Shown here piece after piece: positions 22,730-32,319 of a DNA stretch of 64,000 bases. The notes below the pieces were generated by a model. That model did no database searches, was not told where the DNA came from, and saw nothing but the letters and a program-made list of their open reading frames with translations. Every line of letters begins with the position of its first letter. The first letter of the stretch is position 1. Source of the stretch: Dipteris shenzhenensis (lineage: Eukaryota > Polypodiophyta > Polypodiopsida > Gleicheniales); the NCBI GenBank assembly GCA_047967505.1, contig CM106539.1; one strand, 5' to 3'. A program made the translations under genes and the position numbers.

Positions 22730-22885
22730 GAACATAAGTGCAAAGCCAGTAGAAGGTGACAAGAAGGGGAGGCCTTGGAGAATTGCAAAGCCAGTAGAAG
22801 GTGACAAGAAATGGAGAGCTTTGAGAATTGCAAAGCTACTAGTAGAAGGTGACGAGAAGTGGAGAAAGGTGACAAGAATGAATAT
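22730..22885. repeat. Three tandem copies of a 45-60-bp unit
   Basis: GCAAAGCCAGTAGAAGGTGA then CAAGAA-GGAGA is present at about 22741, 22788 and, more diverged, 22831. The array lies in the presumed leader region upstream of the minus-strand copia gag. Confidence 0.7.
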
Positions 22886-22889
22886 GCGT

Positions 22890-23680
22890 GTTAATCTTGA
22901 ATTTACAATTTTAAATTGATATTTTTATTGTATTGCAAAGGTTTCAATGTGATAAAATCTACCAATTACCATTGGTGGATACGAATTTCTTCTATGAACT
23001 TGTACATGATGCGCTATATTTATTAGCAGGAGAACAGTCCAAAACAATGGACTAGTAGATGGTGCACATTGCTAGATACATATTAATTGTGTGAATCTCT
23101 GCCCATCACTTTGGAGGTAGCCCACCACTCCTTTTCTTCATGCCACTTTGGAGGCAACCTACTACTCATGCAATGAGCTGCCAACAACTAATGATGTAGA
23201 TATTGAATCTCGAGAGTGTGAACAGCTAACTTCATGTTAACTTCGTGTTAACTTCTAACATCATGCTAACTTCTAACTTCATTTTTACGATCTTGTAACT
23301 ATCCATTAATAGAACTATGATCTTCTAACTTCACACTAACTTCTAACTTTATTCTAACTATCATGATAACGATCTAACCTTCCATCATGCTAACTTCTAA
23401 CTTCATTCTAATGATCACGCTAATAATTATGCCTAATCGAGTGTTCTGCTTAACTGGAAGAACTGATGGTTCTGTTCAATTGAGCATTCTATGAAGCGGC
23501 TACCAATAATCTAAAGCGGCTGCCATCTTCATGTAAAACTGACGCTTCATCTATCAGTTTTCATGAAAATTTGACACTCCAAACTCAATGAAAACTGACG
23601 CTCAATGAAGCGGCTTACTCATGCTGAAAAACTGACGCTGAAAATCTGTCAGTTCCATCTTCCCCATCTTGACTTCAGGC
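22890..23680. repeat. AT-rich sequence with AACTTC and ACTGACGCT word repeats
   Basis: At 23220-23400 the words CTAACTTC, ATCATGCTAAC and GATCTTCTAAC recur. At 23490-23660 GAAGCGGCT and AAACTGACGCT recur several times. No coding potential was recognised. Confidence 0.55.
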
Positions 23681-23959
23681 TTTGCTTCAAGCTTCAAGCT
23701 TGCTCTCAAGCTTTGCTTCAAACTTCCTTTGCTCCATCTTCGCTCTTGACGCCAAGAATCCTGACTTAATCCTGACTCCAAGAATCTTGACGCTCACCAG
23801 CATTCTTCTCCCCTTCCCCCTCCTCCTTCTCATCAAGTACCTTCTCCTTTTTCCTTTCATACGCATTTTCCTTGCTTCCTTGCATGAATTTTCTGAAGCA
23901 TATCATAGACTGAAAGTAGACGGATTGCACGATTTTCATCTTCTGTGTTTGCTTGAGTT

Positions 23960-24115
23960 GGATCTGCCATGCTGAGGAGCAGATTGTTAGGAATGCCCAC
24001 CATCACCTCGATACTAGAGTTGGCTAGCGCCATGAGCACGCTAGTGTTGGAATCAAAGAGCTTCACTTTGGGTATGTGATTGTCCTTCAACATCTTGACG
24101 ATCGTCTCAGGAGAG
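23960..24115 (-). pseudogene. GH17 beta-1,3-glucanase N-terminal fragment
   Basis: The minus strand reads ISPETIVKMLKDNHIPKVKL, FDSNTSVLMALANSSIEV and MVGIPNNLLLSMAD. This matches the first beta-alpha unit of plant GH17 endo-1,3-beta-glucanases (PP-x-x-V-V-x-M-L-K-x-x-G-I-x-K-V-K-L-[FY]-D-A, then G-I-E-V-M-V-G-I-P-N). Upstream is a duplicated, GA-rich stretch instead of the signal peptide and the GxNWG start. Downstream the frame continues briefly, possibly as intron. GH17 enzymes hydrolyse callose and fungal beta-1,3-glucan in the apoplast. A second GH17 piece lies 640 bp away on the opposite strand. Confidence 0.65.
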
Positions 24116-24262
24116 ATTGATTCATCTTGACACCAAGAACTAGAGCTGATTGGGAGAGAGGTCCCCAAGCGAGAGAGAGAGAGAGAGAGAGCAGAGATTG
24201 ATTCATCTTGACACCAAGTTCTAGAGATGACTATGAGAGAGGTCCCCAAGCATGCATGTTGG
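24110..24262. repeat. Direct repeat of about 60 bp around a (GA)n tract
   Basis: GAGATTGATTCATCTTGACA followed by CCAAG, CTAGAG and GAGAGAGGTCCCCAAGC is present at 24113-24170 and 24195-24252. Between them is a run of GA from 24172 to about 24192. Confidence 0.8.
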
Positions 24263-24756
24263 TTATGCGAGAAATCTAAGGCAGAATGATGCGCTTCTGC
24301 TTTAGAAGGGCATCTCACGGGGGATGTCACGCTTCTTTCTTGCTTGTAGAAGGCCCCTCACCATGGAGGTGACTTGAAATGACCAAAATCCTGCTCCTTC
24401 GTTTTGCATGTGCAACCTCTGTACCCTTGTCTTCCTCGATTCTACACTAAGCGGAAAATCCCTCTTGTTTCGCTAGTTGTGTAGAAATCCCTCACCTGAC
24501 TGATGTGCGACCTTGTTGTTCTGGGTGATGGCTGCACTTGGGAGACGAGGAGACAAAGCTTTCGAGCAACAATCTCCACCCTTATCAAAACCAAGCTCTA
24601 CAATGCCGACCCTTGCACTTTCTTTCCTTATCGGTGTCCCCACCACCAACGACACCACCGCAGCCATGTCATAAGGCTCGCTTCTTTCCAATGACACCAC
24701 CACAACCATGTCATGGGTGTAGCAAAATGTGGCCTCCTTCCTCCCCAGCACCAACA

Positions 24757-25012
24757 TCATCAGCATCATCGTAGGCAACGAGACCTTCAGTGGCACCATG
24801 CTCATGTCACAGGTCCTTCCGGCCATGAAAAACATCTACACAGAAGTAGATGGTTGTCTCCACCACACATTCCTTCTCGCCTCCTCCTACTATCCCCCCT
24901 CCTCTGGCACCTTCAATGCGGCCATTTCTGCAACCTACATGCAGCCCCTCTTGGCTTTCCTCTCGTTTGCTCGCTCGCTCTTGCTGCATCCAAGCCTCCA
25001 GCAGAAAAGCCT
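24757..25012 (+). pseudogene. GH17 beta-1,3-glucanase middle fragment
   Basis: The plus strand reads IISIIVGNETFSGT, LMSQVLPAMKNIYTEVDG, then LHHTFLLASSYYPPSSGTFN and MQPLLAFLS. This corresponds to the GH17 segment V-G-N-E (the NE pair contains the proton donor Glu), followed by L-P-A-[ML]-K-N-[IV] and P-P-S-x-G-x-F. The N-terminal segment is not upstream in this orientation; it lies on the other strand at 23960-24115. The nucleophile-containing C-terminal half is absent. Therefore this is a broken gene, probably rearranged by an inversion. Confidence 0.6.
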
Positions 25013-25042
25013 CTAGACTCCAACCTCCCTTTCATGGCTTGA

Positions 25043-25066
25043 GCACCGCGTATTAATACGCGGTGC
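25043..25066. repeat. Palindromic repeat B, copy 1 (24-bp perfect palindrome)
   Basis: The half site is GCACCGCGTATT followed by its exact complement. The flanks TTCATGGCTTGA before and GCCAAACTGTATTATA after are shared with copy 2, so the repeating unit is about 115 bp. Confidence 0.85.
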
Positions 25067-25157
25067 CAAACTGTATTATATAAGCTGAAATGAGTGCCTT
25101 CTCTATAAGATCTTTATCCATGGAACCTACATGGATCTTCGCCTTTTCATGGCTTGA

Positions 25158-25179
25158 CACCGTGTATTAATACACGGTG
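25158..25179. repeat. Palindromic repeat B, copy 2 (22-bp perfect palindrome)
   Basis: The half site is CACCGTGTATT followed by its complement. Compared with copy 1 both arms changed symmetrically (CG to TG on one arm, CG to CA on the other), which keeps the palindrome. Confidence 0.85.
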
Positions 25180-25476
25180 CCAAACTCGTATCATAGTAAC
25201 CTGAAATGACTCCCTTGCATGCAAGCCCTCTGTCCTCGACAAGACGAAGTAGTTTATGCTTGAATTATCACTTCCTCTTAGTTTGAATTATCACTTCCTC
25301 TTTAATTAAATCACTGTTTGAATTGCCACTTCCTCACAGATCACAGAGCTTTTTGATCAAATTGTCATCTCCAACTCGACTAGAGCCGTGGAGATAAAAT
25401 CTAGTACCATGATAACAAGTTTGGAATGAAGGCCTTTCAGGCAAGCTCTAAACGTAATTTTTTCATTGGTAGAGCA

Positions 25477-25492
25477 CACGTATTAATACGTG
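25477..25492. repeat. Palindromic repeat B, copy 3 (16-bp perfect palindrome)
   Basis: CACGTATTAATACGTG, preceded by AGAGCA and followed by ATGGGAAACC. Outer arms are partly lost. Confidence 0.8.
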
Positions 25493-25641
25493 ATGGGAAA
25501 CCTTTTAAATCTTGCTTTTTTTCAAATGTTCTACCATTGTCTCATGCTACAAATATTTTATAGTTTGCCTTTTATCAATTCTCCATTAAGGTGATTTGTT
25601 GGCAAGAATGATGTGATTTAGGCAGTGATTTGTTGGTTAGA

Positions 25642-25664
25642 GCACAGCGTATTAATGCGCGGTT
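25642..25664. repeat. Palindromic repeat B, copy 4 (degenerate)
   Basis: GCACAGCGTATTAATGCGC then GGTTCCAAA. It shares the leading TTGGTTAGAGCAC with copy 3 (TTGGTAGAGCAC). Confidence 0.7.
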
Positions 25665-25746
25665 CCAAAAATTATGACAATTCCAGATTTGCGCTTAAGG
25701 AAGGCAAGATTTCAGAGGTCATTAAACAAGGCAATTTGTAGGTTTT

Positions 25747-25772
25747 AGCTCAGCCGATTAATACACTGTGCA
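25747..25772. repeat. Palindromic repeat B, copy 5 (degenerate)
   Basis: AGCTCAGCCGATTAATACAC then TGTGCAAAA. The core ATTAATAC and trailing GTGCNAAA are kept. It lies about 200 bp before the ATG of the ParB-methyltransferase gene. Confidence 0.6.
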
Positions 25773-25970
25773 AAAGGTTGTTCCTCGTGCAAATTTAGGA
25801 GGGTATATTAGTGTTGTGCTCATGCTTACTCTTGGAGCCATTTGTTGGGGTTCGAGGAAAAAGGTGATTTTTGGCCTGCCTTGATATAGAAAATGCTTGA
25901 AAAATAACGGATGGATTGTTTTTTCATCATGGATTGCTTTTTGTTATTGGTGGATTTTAGTCTTGGAATC

Positions 25971-28900
25971 ATGGTCAAGAAGAGGGTTTTGAAACTTTGT
26001 GAAAACAAAAAGCCTCCTCTTGCCACTATTGCAAGGGCACAAAGAAGGAAAAGAGAGTGCCCCCCGAGTGACGGATCTGTGCATGACAATGTAGGGAACA
26101 AAAGAGAGATTCTTGAAGTGGATAATGTTGCAATTCATGGTATGGATGAAGACATTGAGCGGTCACTTCCACAAGAGGATGAAGAGATAGATGTGGATCT
26201 TGCAGAAATGGAGGTGGAGATGGCAAGAGGAGGTGATGTCATTGGTAGATGCAGACTCCTTGGCTCTAATGAGTGTCCACAAATACCATTGTGTAGGATG
26301 ATTCCATATGCTTGTGTACGTGGTCTGAGGTCTGATGTGGCAACACTTAAAAGTGCTTTTCAATATGAAGGTTACTTACCTAAAAAAGGGGCTTTCATTG
26401 TTTCTCTTTGCACTTCAAATGGGGAGGAAACAAAAGTCACAAATGAAGTCAGAGAAACATGGACACCATTGTGGAGGGAAGTTGAAGGTGAATTTGAAAA
26501 GGAGCTTGCAAGAAAAAAAAGAGTGGCAATTTATGTGTAAGAAGATGTTTTATGTAGGGGAGGGCAATCATTGTACCACTGCATGGATGCAGTTGATTTC
26601 TGAGGCCTACCTGGAGACTAAGGCAAGACACATTAGGGTGATGTGCATAGTGATAGACCCTCGCCATACTTCAGAGATTGCATTGCTTGCTGGATTGTAA
26701 AGAATGAATTTGTAAGTACATTAAAATGTTTTCTTTGATGCCGTGCACGATTTGATATGGAAACTACTAACTAGAATGCTATTTGAACCTTGTCTATTTG
26801 TGCAGATTGAATGAGCATGCTATCATTAAACCTAGTGTACGAGACACTCTTGTTAACGCAAACAATATATGTGAGTGTGATGCCACCTTGTTTCTTAGTA
26901 CTTTGACTAGTGAACAATGTGTAGTCATTGAAAAAGCAAGGACAAGGGATTCAAAAGGGAAAAAACAATGGTACCCTTTGACAAGAGGATATCTTGCACG
27001 TTTGGTGTTTCAAATGTGCTTGTTTTTATTGTATTCACATCTCTCATTGTATTCATTGTTTTCATTTAGCAAGATTAGCATGTTTAATTGTATCCATTCA
27101 CTATTTCTCAAGGGTCTTGATTTCATCAGTGGAATACACTAGAGACCTTACGCAAGCAATAGAACATGTGGGAAAGACAATTTTTGAAGAGAGGAGGGTA
27201 GAGGCTGAGTGCAAAGAGCGTACAAGAATTCACAAGAACTACTCGGATAAAATGGGAATGGTATGTGACCATTTTTTTCTTGAATGGTATTGATGGCTTT
27301 TAATGTGAAGTATCTTATCTTTTGCTTATGCTAAATCATCCTAGGTGCTCAACATCTTTGATCCTAAACTTGGTGATGTGTGGAAGAAAAAGGTTTTTTC
27401 ATTGCGCTTTGAAAGTCATGATTCTATTGTTACCTTATCCAAGCTAAAGTATCTTGCTAATGTGGAGTTGAGAAATGAGAAGAGACTCATGTTACTATCA
27501 CTTCTCGATGCTAACAAGAGGATGAGGGAGATGTATTTTATGCATGTAGGAGATAATGAATATAGAGGGTAAGTGTTGCATGCCTGTCCTATATTTTCTT
27601 AGGATGGTATGTGCTTAGTTGGATTTCTTTCTTTGATGTGCTAGTTTGATTTCTTTCCAAGTAGGTGGTTAACAAAGAAGACATTCTGGGAACCTAGCAA
27701 GTTGCATGTACCCAAGAACCATGCATGCATTGTCTCAATGGGAACTTGCACACTGCCCTTAGTGGATTGACTTCACCGATGGTCAAGTTTTAACAAGAGA
27801 GGGAGATCTCTTCACACAATATTCTACAAGCAAGAAAAGTGAAGATAAGGCCACAAGTAAGAAAGACAAGGGGAGTCAAAAGGCTACAACTTCTGTGCCA
27901 CCACCGAAGGATGTTCCACCCCAGGATGAAGAAGGTGTTTATTAAATCATTTTAATAAATTTTTTCAATTGTTGTGGAAACTATTTTTGATTGCAGATTG
28001 ACCGATTCGATTTACTTGCACAGTTGTTGTAGAGATTCCAGCTCATGTTGACAAAGAATGTTAGGAAAGCATTGGCCAAGACCAAGGTATAATCATTTCT
28101 CCTTTCATGAAACAATTGCTCTATATACAATAACTCATTGTTATATCATTTTCATTACTACAAGAAAAGGCTATATTGTTATATTTGTGATATTGTATAT
28201 TACAGGAAGTAGGATGGTTGTGAAAGAGATGATCACTTATGTCTTTCATCGTCCATCACCTATGGATCCCACTATGTGTCGAGGAGACACATTGCTTTGC
28301 AATTGTTCCATCGGAGATTATATTGCCATGGGCTTGGACTTTGTTGATGGGAAGAAGAATGGTGTTTACACGCAGGCTCATGAGTTTTTCTTAGCAGTGA
28401 CTAAAAAAGAAACAGACTATAGGAGATTTGGCAAGAAGGTGAGGGCTGCAAACTTTATGTTGCTTGACTTTCCGATTGGTTTTGAGATTTGTGGAGATTT
28501 TGGCCTCCCATCATGGAATAGACTCACAGAGGATCACTTGAAGTATGGCATAGCTGTAGCTGCAGCAACGTTGGATGATGATGGGTGGTTGGTCCTCATT
28601 TGTCCATTGGCAGGTAAGCTTCTATTTACATCCATTTACTTCCTTCTTTTGCTTTACTTCCATTTAAGACTTAGAGCATGGATGCTCTTTGACAATATGG
28701 ATATTTTGTATGATATGTATATGAAGGACCATGTATTACATGGATGGAATGATATGTTTGTGCACAAGGATTGGAGGTGGACCGTCGTGTATTTGTGCTA
28801 GAAAAGCTTCCATACAGTCACATAAATGTACATGAAGGAGAAGATATGTTGGTGAGTTGGGTTCATGAAGTTTCTTCTTATCATTGTATGGTGTGAGAGA

Positions 28901-29972
28901 TAAAATGTCAATGACATATGTTCCTTCATCTTGCAGATGTGATCCTTCATGCTTGTGTTTGTGAGGCATGTGTGCCATAAACCACCAACATTCCATGCGG
29001 AGAGTAAACCTCTTTTTGACAAGTTGAATGTTTGCCAAATGAGTGACCATTAGACTCATTATCTCCCTGACATACAAAAGACAGCTCAAGGAGCATTAGA
29101 GAAATCTGCTAGTTTCATTGAGTGTCTATTGATCCTTTTGTGTCCTCCTAGTGGTTTGTGCATGGAGATGGGATATGGTGTTGCACCTCACATGAGAGCA
29201 TGCTTGGCAAATCGGCGTGCATGCTTCTCTTTTGATAATGATGCTTTCATTGTGAGTAGTGTTGTGGAGCCACTTGTGCAGACTGCCAATGCAAAGAGAG
29301 CTCATTGGAACTTCTTGATCAAGACATTGAGGGTGATGAGAATGCTATTGAGCCTCTCAAAAACCCTTATGACTCATAGTGAGCTACTTTTAGCTTGACT
29401 TCTTTTGTGCTTGTTTTGGTGATATTTACTGACATTTTAGAGTTATGTGATTAACATGTTAGGGGTAATGACAATTTATGGTGATTGGTGTTTTTAATAC
29501 TATTGATTGGAGGAATACACATGAATTCTAGCACTCATCTAACTATTCTCCACTCCATGTGATCTTATGTGATATTGGTCAAACTATGAAGTGCAAATGA
29601 TAAGTAATTTCTTTTGGAAAGTCAAATGCAATGCTTTAGGATGAGTACATCTTGTCATACATGTTGTTTTGAAGGTAGGAATGGAGCATGGTGTGCTTGG
29701 GTGTAGAGTTCATTGCTTGCATTCTTAAATGTGATATGTCACAAAAATACTTCAATAATGTTCAATAGTCAAATAGTCATATAAACGTTAGTGCTATTTG
29801 TACATTCATATATATTTATGGTGTATATTGTGTGTGTAGTGAACTACCATGGTATGCAGAAGCAATGGCAAGGGAAATGGTGAAAAGAGATAAGATTGTT
29901 CAAAGGATCAAAGAGATGAAACAAGTTCATTGCGTCTTTGTTGATGATGAATGCTCAACAAGTTCAACCTGA
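25971..29972 (+). pseudogene. ParB-like domain fused to beta-class DNA methyltransferase, ten exons, decayed
   Basis: Start ATG 25971 (MVKKRVLKLCENKK). Inferred exons: 25971-26711, 26806-about 27004, 27130-27260, 27345-27568, 27665-27934, 27997-28086, 28206-28613, about 28675-28851, 28937-29378, 29840-29972; most junctions are GT...AG. ParB-like part: IPLCRMIPYACVRGLR, YLPKKGAFIVSL, then FYVGEGNHCTTAW (expected GNHR) and EIALLAGL..RMN. Methyltransferase part: ANFMLLDFPIGFEICGDFG (motif IV position, DFPI for DPPF), DDDGWLVLICPLAG, RRVFVLEKLPYS, and later LCMEMGYGVAPHMRACLANR then FSFDND (motif I-like). Motif IV before motif I defines the beta arrangement, as in many N4-C and N6-A methyltransferases. 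Lesions: extra A in the run 26513-26520, TAA at 26698, shift near 27760, TAG at 28030, lost base near 28775, shift near 29315. Expected role if intact: sequence-specific DNA methylation in the nucleus. Assignment is from motifs only. Confidence 0.55.
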
Positions 29973-29999
29973 GCTTTAGATTGTTGTTGAATTATAAGT

Positions 30000-30620
30000 C
30001 AATTTATTGCTTCAACTTGGTCTTCAATCATTGAAAGGAAACTAAGAAAGACTATTGGTGATGGATTATCATGTTCCATAAGATATTCTAGTGCTTGTAT
30101 GATCATGTTTGTTGGCTTTTTTTGTTTCTAGTTGTTAGATCCTAAGTCAATTGTCATATCTATAATCTACTAAGCACGTAATTGGGTAGGATAATTCAAA
30201 GAATGTGGGACCTTGGATTTAATGTGATGAATGTAAACCGTTAGATCAATTCAGTTAGAGTGGTATCAATTGGTATCATGGGGTGTGCCTAATTCTTGCA
30301 TTGGGTTCTGAATCCTCGAACCACCTATAGGCTTCGAGATCACGCGGATAGCATAGTTTGTGATCAATCTTTCTAGTTTTTTTCTTATCTTCAATTTGTT
30401 TCATGGAGATCCATCACCATGCTTGAAGGACAGATAACATCCAAATAATGTTCTATAATGCATCCTTTTTTCCTCTTGTATAAATTGGATAGAAAAATTT
30501 TGAAGGGTGAATGGCTCTGGTTGTAAATACTATATGGCCACTATGAATGTAAAAATGATGCCTGGTAGAACAAAATGAATATAGCCTATTTCAAATTTAA
30601 ACCTTTGTTTCATAGAAGTC
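30000..30620. other. No gene recognised between the two methyltransferase copies
   Basis: AT-rich sequence with no clear frame. It starts after the stop of the ten-exon gene and could hold its 3' untranslated region and the decayed upstream part of the second copy. Confidence 0.3.
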
Positions 30621-30624
30621 CAAT

Positions 30625-30800
30625 AAGATTGTACTTGCAAATTTTTTGGGTGGATTGTTTGTCTTCCTAAATAGTTTTAAGATGGAGGGGAATGTTGGGA
30701 TCCCTCCATGGAACAAAGTCATAAAGGAACACTTGGGCTACAATATAGCCACATGGGGTTGGTGATGATGGGACTATTATTTTCCCATTTGCAAGAAGGC
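30625..30800 (+). pseudogene. Second copy of the methyltransferase motif IV exon, fragment
   Basis: The plus strand reads KIVLANFLGGLF, then EGNVGIPPWNKVIKEHLGYN IAT, and after a frame change GDDGTIIFPFARR. The first copy at 28430-28613 reads KKVRAANFMLL, GDFGLPSWNRLTEDHLKYG IAV and LDDDGWLVLICPLAGK. Residue by residue the order G-[ND]-[VF]-G-[IL]-P-x-W-N-[KR], [ED]-H-L-x-Y, DDG and P-[FL]-A is the same. The catalytic motif IV itself is not recognisable here. It lies 650 bp after the end of the first gene in the same orientation, which suggests an old tandem duplication. No ParB part was found. Confidence 0.5.
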
Positions 30801-31087
30801 AAATGCTTGCTTTGTTTTATTATTTTTGCCTTTTTGCATGACTTCACATACAACATCACTATTTATCTTAATGTCCTTCTAGTCAAAACATTAATTTTTA
30901 ATTTGTTAATGGACCATGTATATCTTAGATGGACCATGTTAAATGTGTTACTTGATAGGATAGGCATGCAACATCATGTTTTCAATTGCATGTTGGAATT
31001 ATGACTTTAACTATGTAAAGTGTACTCTCTTGGTTTTCACTGCTTGCTTTTCTTACCTCGCTCAGTTTTTGTCGCTCGCTTTATCAA

Positions 31088-31720
31088 CTACCTCCTTTTC
31101 TTGCATTCTGTTGAAGCCCACAGACTTCTTGGATTGGGATGATCATGCATTGCTTCTGCTCTACGTTCAAGCCGTTTCTCCTTTGTTTGAGGGGACACCA
31201 ACATAGCTAATGTCGCCCTCTTTGCAGTTAGTTGATCTAAGCTGTGCACACCTTTCACTTTCAGTAGGCCATTTCTCAGGTTAGAGAGCATCGCCTCTTG
31301 GGTGTGCATCTCCCAAGGTGTTGGTAGGGTTGATACTCTACAAACTTTAGGATGCAGGCTAAAGCTTGTGAAGACTCGAGACTGGTACTCACTTGAATGG
31401 CCTGATGTTGCTGGCTCAAATGATCCGACCAATCGTGACACCATATCTCGTGTTCTTTGCTCCAATGGCAATGATTGAATGCATGGCATGTGCATCTGCA
31501 ACTGCTTCTTGCTACTGCTCTATAAGGAGTCTTCTTTCTTCTCCTTGTTTCTCCCTACGCAGATGTTGCAAAAGTGTCTTTTGTCGCCGATTCGATACCA
31601 TGCCAGTGCTTTCCTCAACCCGCACTCTGTTCGTTGTGCCTTGACCTAACTTTTTGGCTTTCCTGTCTCGTAGCCTTTGTCTACTTCTCTTGCAAGCCAT
31701 GGCGAGCTGCATGCTGCCAT
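31088..31720 (-). pseudogene. Basic helical protein remnant, perhaps the N-terminal part of an SDG/HGKG-type protein
   Basis: The minus strand at 31712-31512 reads ACKRSRQRLRDRKAKKLGQG and VSNRRQKTLLQHLRREKQG, then EAVADAHAMHSIIAIGAKN and YGVTIGRI. After a shift, 31350-31088 reads VCRVSTLPTPWEMHTQEAML, LRNGLLKVKGVHSLDQLTAK and MLVSPQTKEKRLERRAEAM, PRSLWAST. The text is strongly coding-like (Lys/Arg/Leu helices, conserved Trp/Pro blocks). I associate such N-termini with the family whose C-terminal SDG and HGKG motifs occur at 19944-20940, but this link is from memory and weak. The remainder is not present downstream on this strand. Confidence 0.35.
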
Positions 31721-31729
31721 TGATGCCAT

Positions 31730-32315
31730 GGCCACGATCAGTCTAGAATAGACCTAGAGAAGCTAGCTAGTGAGGCAAGCAAAGAATAGAAGACAACTAA
31801 CCTGAAAGAAGACAATGGCAAACCAAAGTTTGCTGTGCAAGGTCACGTCGAGGTGCGTGCGAGTTGCAAGGCGAGGGCAGGTTGCAGGTACTTAATCTTC
31901 CAAGATTTGATGGGCGGGCTGTGGGAAAATTCAAAATTCGTGGGAGTAGCAAAATTTTAGCCACTGGTTCCCCCCCCCTCTGACGATACACGTCAATAGA
32001 CTTGGATATCCCAAACAAGTGCAATGTGGCCTAACATGCTTTAAAACACAAATAGGACAAAGGACACACTATCGGGTTTGATGTTGTGTATTATTAAATG
32101 CAATGACCTTTGGCATGCTTATTAGCATGGAAAAAGAAACAATTCAAAATTGTAAATAGTGTTGGATTTATTAAAATATCTTTGCACATGCACAAATTGC
32201 ACTTTTCCAACTTCTTCCATTTTAGGGTGAATTTACATACCAATACCAACAACTATCAATGTTTTAAGACCACCATGCACTAGTCTCAATAGTTTGAATT
32301 CCAAATTTTCAATCC
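31730..32315. other. No gene recognised
   Basis: Non-coding; ends in a T-run (32323-32332) that is the poly(A) tail side of the minus-strand LINE. Confidence 0.3.
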
Positions 32316-32319
32316 ATTT

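Noticed and set aside
24473-24835. Minus-strand 120-codon frame opposite the GH17 middle fragment
   Set aside because: Antisense shadow of duplicated CCACCA/ATGTCAT sequence and the GH17 piece; no domain.
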